Origin: Verrucomicrobiota bacterium
GTDB taxonomy: Bacteria > Verrucomicrobiota > Kiritimatiellia > CAIQIC01 > Lenti-01
Length of the DNA: 6,573 nt
Reading direction: 5' to 3'
NCBI GenBank assembly: GCA_022709625.1
Contig: JAKLIL010000106.1
Coordinates: 1 to 6,573 of the forward strand
The position numbers and the translations under genes were made by a program. Shown piece after piece: positions 6,560 to 6,573 of this stretch; the stretch's first letter is position 1, and each line of letters starts with the position of its first letter. The notes under the pieces are model-generated. The model saw only the letters and a program-made list of their open reading frames with translations, did not search any database and was not told the DNA's origin.

Positions 6560-6573
6560 ATGAAGAAACCTCT
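6560..6573 (+). CDS. Start of a plus-strand gene, first four codons only
   Basis: The ATG at 6560 opens the frame MKKP and leaves the window after 14 bases. The call rests on the well-placed promoter upstream and on Lys-Lys after Met, which is typical of the start of a signal peptide. Nothing can be said of the product. It is divergent from the broken EEP gene. Confidence 0.45.

Noticed and set aside
1..6573. CRISPR array, insertion sequence, phage or defence system
   Set aside because: No repeat-spacer pattern, transposase, integrase or known defence protein was found on either strand.

Overview
The window is GC-rich bacterial DNA, most likely from the Verrucomicrobiota/Kiritimatiellota part of the PVC group. 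The reasons are the exported proteins ending in calcium-binding Asp-rich repeats plus a short beta-rich tail (seen twice), a nuclease-type exoprotein with a long N-terminal beta-sandwich, weak or absent Shine-Dalgarno sites, and a promoter only a few bases from a start codon. This assignment is inference; there is no rRNA or other marker gene here.

Layout. Bases 1-282 (+) are the C-terminal end of a large exported protein that begins outside the window. It converges on a minus-strand pair: a secreted GH13 pullulanase-type debranching enzyme (1071-3959) followed 9 bases later by a DUF4213/DUF364 protein (318-1061). The two are probably one transcript, driven from a sigma70-like promoter at about 4040-4068 that also argues for the downstream start at 3959. 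Next comes a non-coding stretch (3960-4245) and a tRNA-Glu(CTC) gene on the plus strand (4246-4321).

Bases 4323-6402 (minus) hold a broken gene for an exported endonuclease/exonuclease/phosphatase (EEP) protein. Its order is N-terminal beta-sandwich, Ig-like domain, EEP nuclease domain, Asp-rich Ca-binding repeat, C-terminal tail. It carries an in-frame TGA where Trp is expected (5644-5646), a frameshift near 4794, a GDFN-to-GDSH change in the active-site motif and no recognisable signal peptide. Its stop codon lies one base from the tRNA 3' end. A divergent gene starts at 6560 (+) behind a good promoter, but only its first few codons are present.

The functional core is extracellular or periplasmic alpha-glucan breakdown. 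I see no mobile element, CRISPR array, defence system or clearly new system. The most notable points are the decayed EEP gene, its abutment with the tRNA, and the unusual domain build of the pullulanase.
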